Shown here piece by piece: positions 6,433 to 8,489 of a DNA stretch of 8,489 nucleotides; within the stretch, counting starts at the first letter, position 1; each line of letters opens with the position of its first letter. The notes under the pieces are model-generated. The model did not search any database. It saw only the letters and a program-made list of their open reading frames with translations, and was not told the DNA's origin. This DNA comes from an uncultured Porphyromonadaceae bacterium (GTDB taxonomy: Bacteria > Bacteroidota > Bacteroidia > Bacteroidales > Muribaculaceae): positions 1 to 8,489 of the forward strand of contig CAMWUX010000040.1 of the NCBI GenBank assembly GCA_947177605.1, in the 5' to 3' direction. Both the position numbers and the translations under genes were made by a program.

Positions 6433-7974
6433 ATGGACATAATCATCATAGTGATAGCGGCAGTCGCAGCACTGGCTATCGGTGTAGCCGCCACTATTAT
6501 AACACAGCGCAACATGGCCCAGAGCCGCGCGCGCATCATAGTAGAAGAAGCCCGCAACGAGGCCGAAGTACTCAAAAAGACTTCTCTGCTCGAAGCCGAG
6601 CAGGAGCGTGTACGTAAGGCTGCCGAAGCCGACAAGACCTTCAACCAGAGAATGTCGAAGATCCAGTCGCGCGAAAGCCAGATGAAGCAGCGCGAACTTC
6701 AGCTCAACCAGCAGCAGAGCGAAAACCAGCGTATGCGCAACGATCTCGACCAGCAGCAACTCCGCCTCAACGACCAGCTCGCAGCCACTCAGGCGCGTCA
6801 GGACGAACTCGACCATCTCAAGACCAAAGCACTCGAAGAGCTCGAACGCGTATCCGGTCTCTCGTGCGAAGAAGCCAAGGAGAAGCTCGTTGAGTCCCTG
6901 AAGGATGAAGCCAAGACAGCCGCACAGAGCTACATCAACGAAATAATGGACGAAGCCAAACTTACGGCCAACAAGGAAGCAAAGCGCATCGTGGTACAGT
7001 CGATACAGCGTGTGGCTACTGAGACAGCGATCGAAAACTCCGTAACCGTATTCCAGATCGACTCCGATGAAATCAAAGGTCGTATCATCGGCCGTGAGGG
7101 TCGCAACATACGCGCTCTCGAAGCAGCCACAGGCATTGAAATCATAGTCGACGACACCCCCGAGGCAATTGTACTCTCAGGCTTCGATCCCGTGCGCCGC
7201 GAGATAGCTCGTCTGGCACTTCATCAGCTTGTCAACGACGGCCGTATCCATCCCGCACGTATCGAGGAAGTTGTGGCCAAAGTGCGCCGACAGGTAGAAG
7301 AGGAGATCATCGAGACCGGTAAGCGCACCACCATCGACCTCGGCATCCATGGTCTGCACCCCGAACTCGTACGCCTCGTAGGCAAGATGAAATACCGCTC
7401 CAGCTATGGCCAGAACCTGCTCCAGCACTCGCGTGAGACAGCCAATCTCTGCGCCGTGATGGCATCGGAACTCGGTCTGAATCCCAAGAAAGCACGTCGC
7501 GCAGGCCTGCTCCACGACATAGGCAAGGTGCCCGACGAAGAACCCGAATTGCCGCATGCACTCCTCGGCATGAAACTCGCCGAAAAATATAAGGAGAAGC
7601 CCGAAATATGCAACGCCATCGGCGCTCACCACGACGAGACCGAGATGACCTCGCTGCTGGCCCCCATCGTACAGGTATGCGACGCCATATCGGGCGCTCG
7701 TCCCGGTGCTCGCCGCGAGATGGTAGAGGCTTATATCAAGCGCCTCAACGACCTCGAACAGCTTGCTCTCTCATATCCGGGCGTAATCAAGACCTATGCT
7801 ATTCAGGCCGGCCGCGAACTGCGCGTGATCGTAGGCGCCGACAAGATCGACGATGCCGAGACCGAAAAGCTTTCGGCCGAAATAGCCAAGCGCATCCAGG
7901 ACGAGATGACTTATCCCGGTCAGGTGAAGATCACCGTGATCCGCGAAACCCGTTCGGTAAGCTTCGCAAAGTAA
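6433..7974 (+). CDS. rny: Ribonuclease Y
   Basis: 513 residues, the usual length of this membrane-anchored endoribonuclease, which starts decay and processing of many mRNAs. A single N-terminal membrane helix (about 3-24, rich in I, V and A) is followed by a long charged, Q/E-rich coiled coil (about 28-200). The KH RNA-binding domain (about 205-270) has GREG (220-223) as its GxxG loop in [15 protein letters not shown]. The HD metal-dependent phosphodiesterase domain carries H332 in LLQHSRE, the paired H361-D362 in LLHDIGK, H399-H400 in IGAHHDE and D417 in VCDAIS. The conserved C-terminal end [13 protein letters not shown] is intact, so the gene looks functional. The ATG at 6433 places the membrane helix at the very N-terminus, as in the family, and has an A/T-rich leader without Shine-Dalgarno. 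A ricT-type gene follows after 6 bases. Confidence 0.97.
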   Translation: MDIIIIVIAAVAALAIGVAATIITQRNMAQSRARIIVEEARNEAEVLKKTSLLEAEQERVRKAAEADKTFNQRMSKIQSRESQMKQRELQLNQQQSENQRMRNDLDQQQLRLNDQLAATQARQDELDHLKTKALEELERVSGLSCEEAKEKLVESLKDEAKTAAQSYINEIMDEAKLTANKEAKRIVVQSIQRVATETAIENSVTVFQIDSDEIKGRIIGREGRNIRALEAATGIEIIVDDTPEAIVLSGFDPVRREIARLALHQLVNDGRIHPARIEEVVAKVRRQVEEEIIETGKRTTIDLGIHGLHPELVRLVGKMKYRSSYGQNLLQHSRETANLCAVMASELGLNPKKARRAGLLHDIGKVPDEEPELPHALLGMKLAEKYKEKPEICNAIGAHHDETEMTSLLAPIVQVCDAISGARPGARREMVEAYIKRLNDLEQLALSYPGVIKTYAIQAGRELRVIVGADKIDDAETEKLSAEIAKRIQDEMTYPGQVKITVIRETRSVSFAK

Positions 7975-7980
7975 TCGCCG

Positions 7981-8489
7981 ATGGAACCAAACAAACCCGA
8001 AACGAACCACGCCGAAGGCACCCCCATTCCACACCGGGAGTCGGGAGAGCCTCCGCGCGGCAAGCTCGACTGCTACGACTGGCTGTCGGCCACGCCGAAG
8101 GGCGACGGACAGGACTGCGACATCGTAGAAGTCCAGTTTAAGAATACCCGCAAGGGATATTTCCGCAACTCACTCCACATAGAGCTGGGCATCGGAGACC
8201 TCGTAGCAGTGGAGGCTGCTCCGGGTCACGACATCGGCTCTGTGACCCTGACCGGACCGCTCGTACGCCGCCAGATGCGTAAGGCCGGCGTGAAACCCGA
8301 CACCGAACTCCGACGCGTGCTCCGCAAAGCCCGTCAGGCCGACATCGACCGCTACAAAGAGGCCAAAGCGAAAGAAAACGACACCATGATCCGTGCCCGC
8401 AAGATTGCCGAAGACCTCAACCTCAAGATGAAGATCGGCGACGTAGAATATCAGGGCGACGGATATAAAGCCATATTCTACTATATCGC
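7981..8489 (+). CDS. ricT: PSP1-domain RicT-type protein, 3' end outside the window
   Basis: Open from the ATG at 7981 to the window end: 169 full codons plus 2 bases. After a Pro/Glu-rich stretch of about 27 residues come GKLDCYDWL (28-36), DIVEVQFKNTRKGYFRNS (46-63), IGDLVAVEAAPGHDIGSVTLTG (70-91), then a basic helix, DTMIRARKIAEDLNLKMKIGDVEYQGDG (about 133-160) and KAIFYYI. This order matches PSP1 C-terminal-domain proteins (RicT/YaaT). The half with the cluster-binding cysteines expected in RicT lies beyond the window. In B. subtilis RicT joins RicA and RicF in an Fe-S complex that binds RNase Y and alters its targets; its Bacteroidota role is unclear. It lies 6 bases after rny in the same frame, and the rny TAA fixes the upstream limit, so ATG 7981 is the first possible start. 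Cotranscription with rny is likely. Confidence 0.88.
   Translation, partial: MEPNKPETNHAEGTPIPHRESGEPPRGKLDCYDWLSATPKGDGQDCDIVEVQFKNTRKGYFRNSLHIELGIGDLVAVEAAPGHDIGSVTLTGPLVRRQMRKAGVKPDTELRRVLRKARQADIDRYKEAKAKENDTMIRARKIAEDLNLKMKIGDVEYQGDGYKAIFYYI

Noticed and set aside
7608..8141. 177-codon + strand frame crossing the end of rny and the start of ricT
   Set aside because: It is an Arg-rich out-of-frame reading of two solid genes and has no recognisable motif.

Overview
The window looks like chromosomal DNA of a gut-type Bacteroidota, most likely order Bacteroidales and possibly Muribaculaceae. Four things point that way. Start codons lack Shine-Dalgarno sequences and sit behind A/T-rich leaders. 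Three intergenic sites match the Bacteroidota -7 promoter element TAnnTTTG. The proteins resemble Bacteroidales types, and a zapA/rny neighbourhood is present. Family placement is inference. I see no tRNA, rRNA, CRISPR array, insertion sequence or phage gene, and the content is mostly core metabolism and housekeeping.

Layout. (1) 2-1420, + strand: the C-terminal part of a CotH-kinase family protein, cut by the window start and followed by a hairpin terminator. (2) 3457-1506, - strand: a two-gene operon of galactose mutarotase (galM) and a sugar-phosphate nucleotidyltransferase-like protein, converging on the cotH-like gene. (3) 3584-4132, + strand: a NUDIX hydrolase of the ADP-ribose pyrophosphatase type, divergent from galM. 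(4) 5466-4129, - strand: NADP-type glutamate dehydrogenase (gdhA), whose stop codon overlaps the NUDIX stop. (5) 5653-8489, + strand: a small coiled-coil protein (ZapB-like by position and shape), zapA, a structured 194-base gap, ribonuclease Y (rny), and the 5' part of a PSP1-domain RicT-type gene that runs off the window.

How the genes fit together. galM and the nucleotidyltransferase probably act in hexose or sugar-nucleotide metabolism. gdhA assimilates ammonium into glutamate. The coiled-coil/ZapA pair belongs to Z-ring assembly. rny and ricT are neighbours six bases apart, and in Bacillus subtilis RicT is part of the complex that modulates RNase Y, so the adjacency is functionally suggestive.

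The least explained sequence is the zapA-rny gap (6239-6432). It holds two GC-rich hairpins, the second a 21-bp imperfect rod followed by a T run, plus an alternative pairing between them. It may be a small RNA (6S RNA is one candidate because of the zapA neighbour), an attenuator before rny, or simply an elaborate terminator. Nothing else in the window looks like a previously undescribed system.
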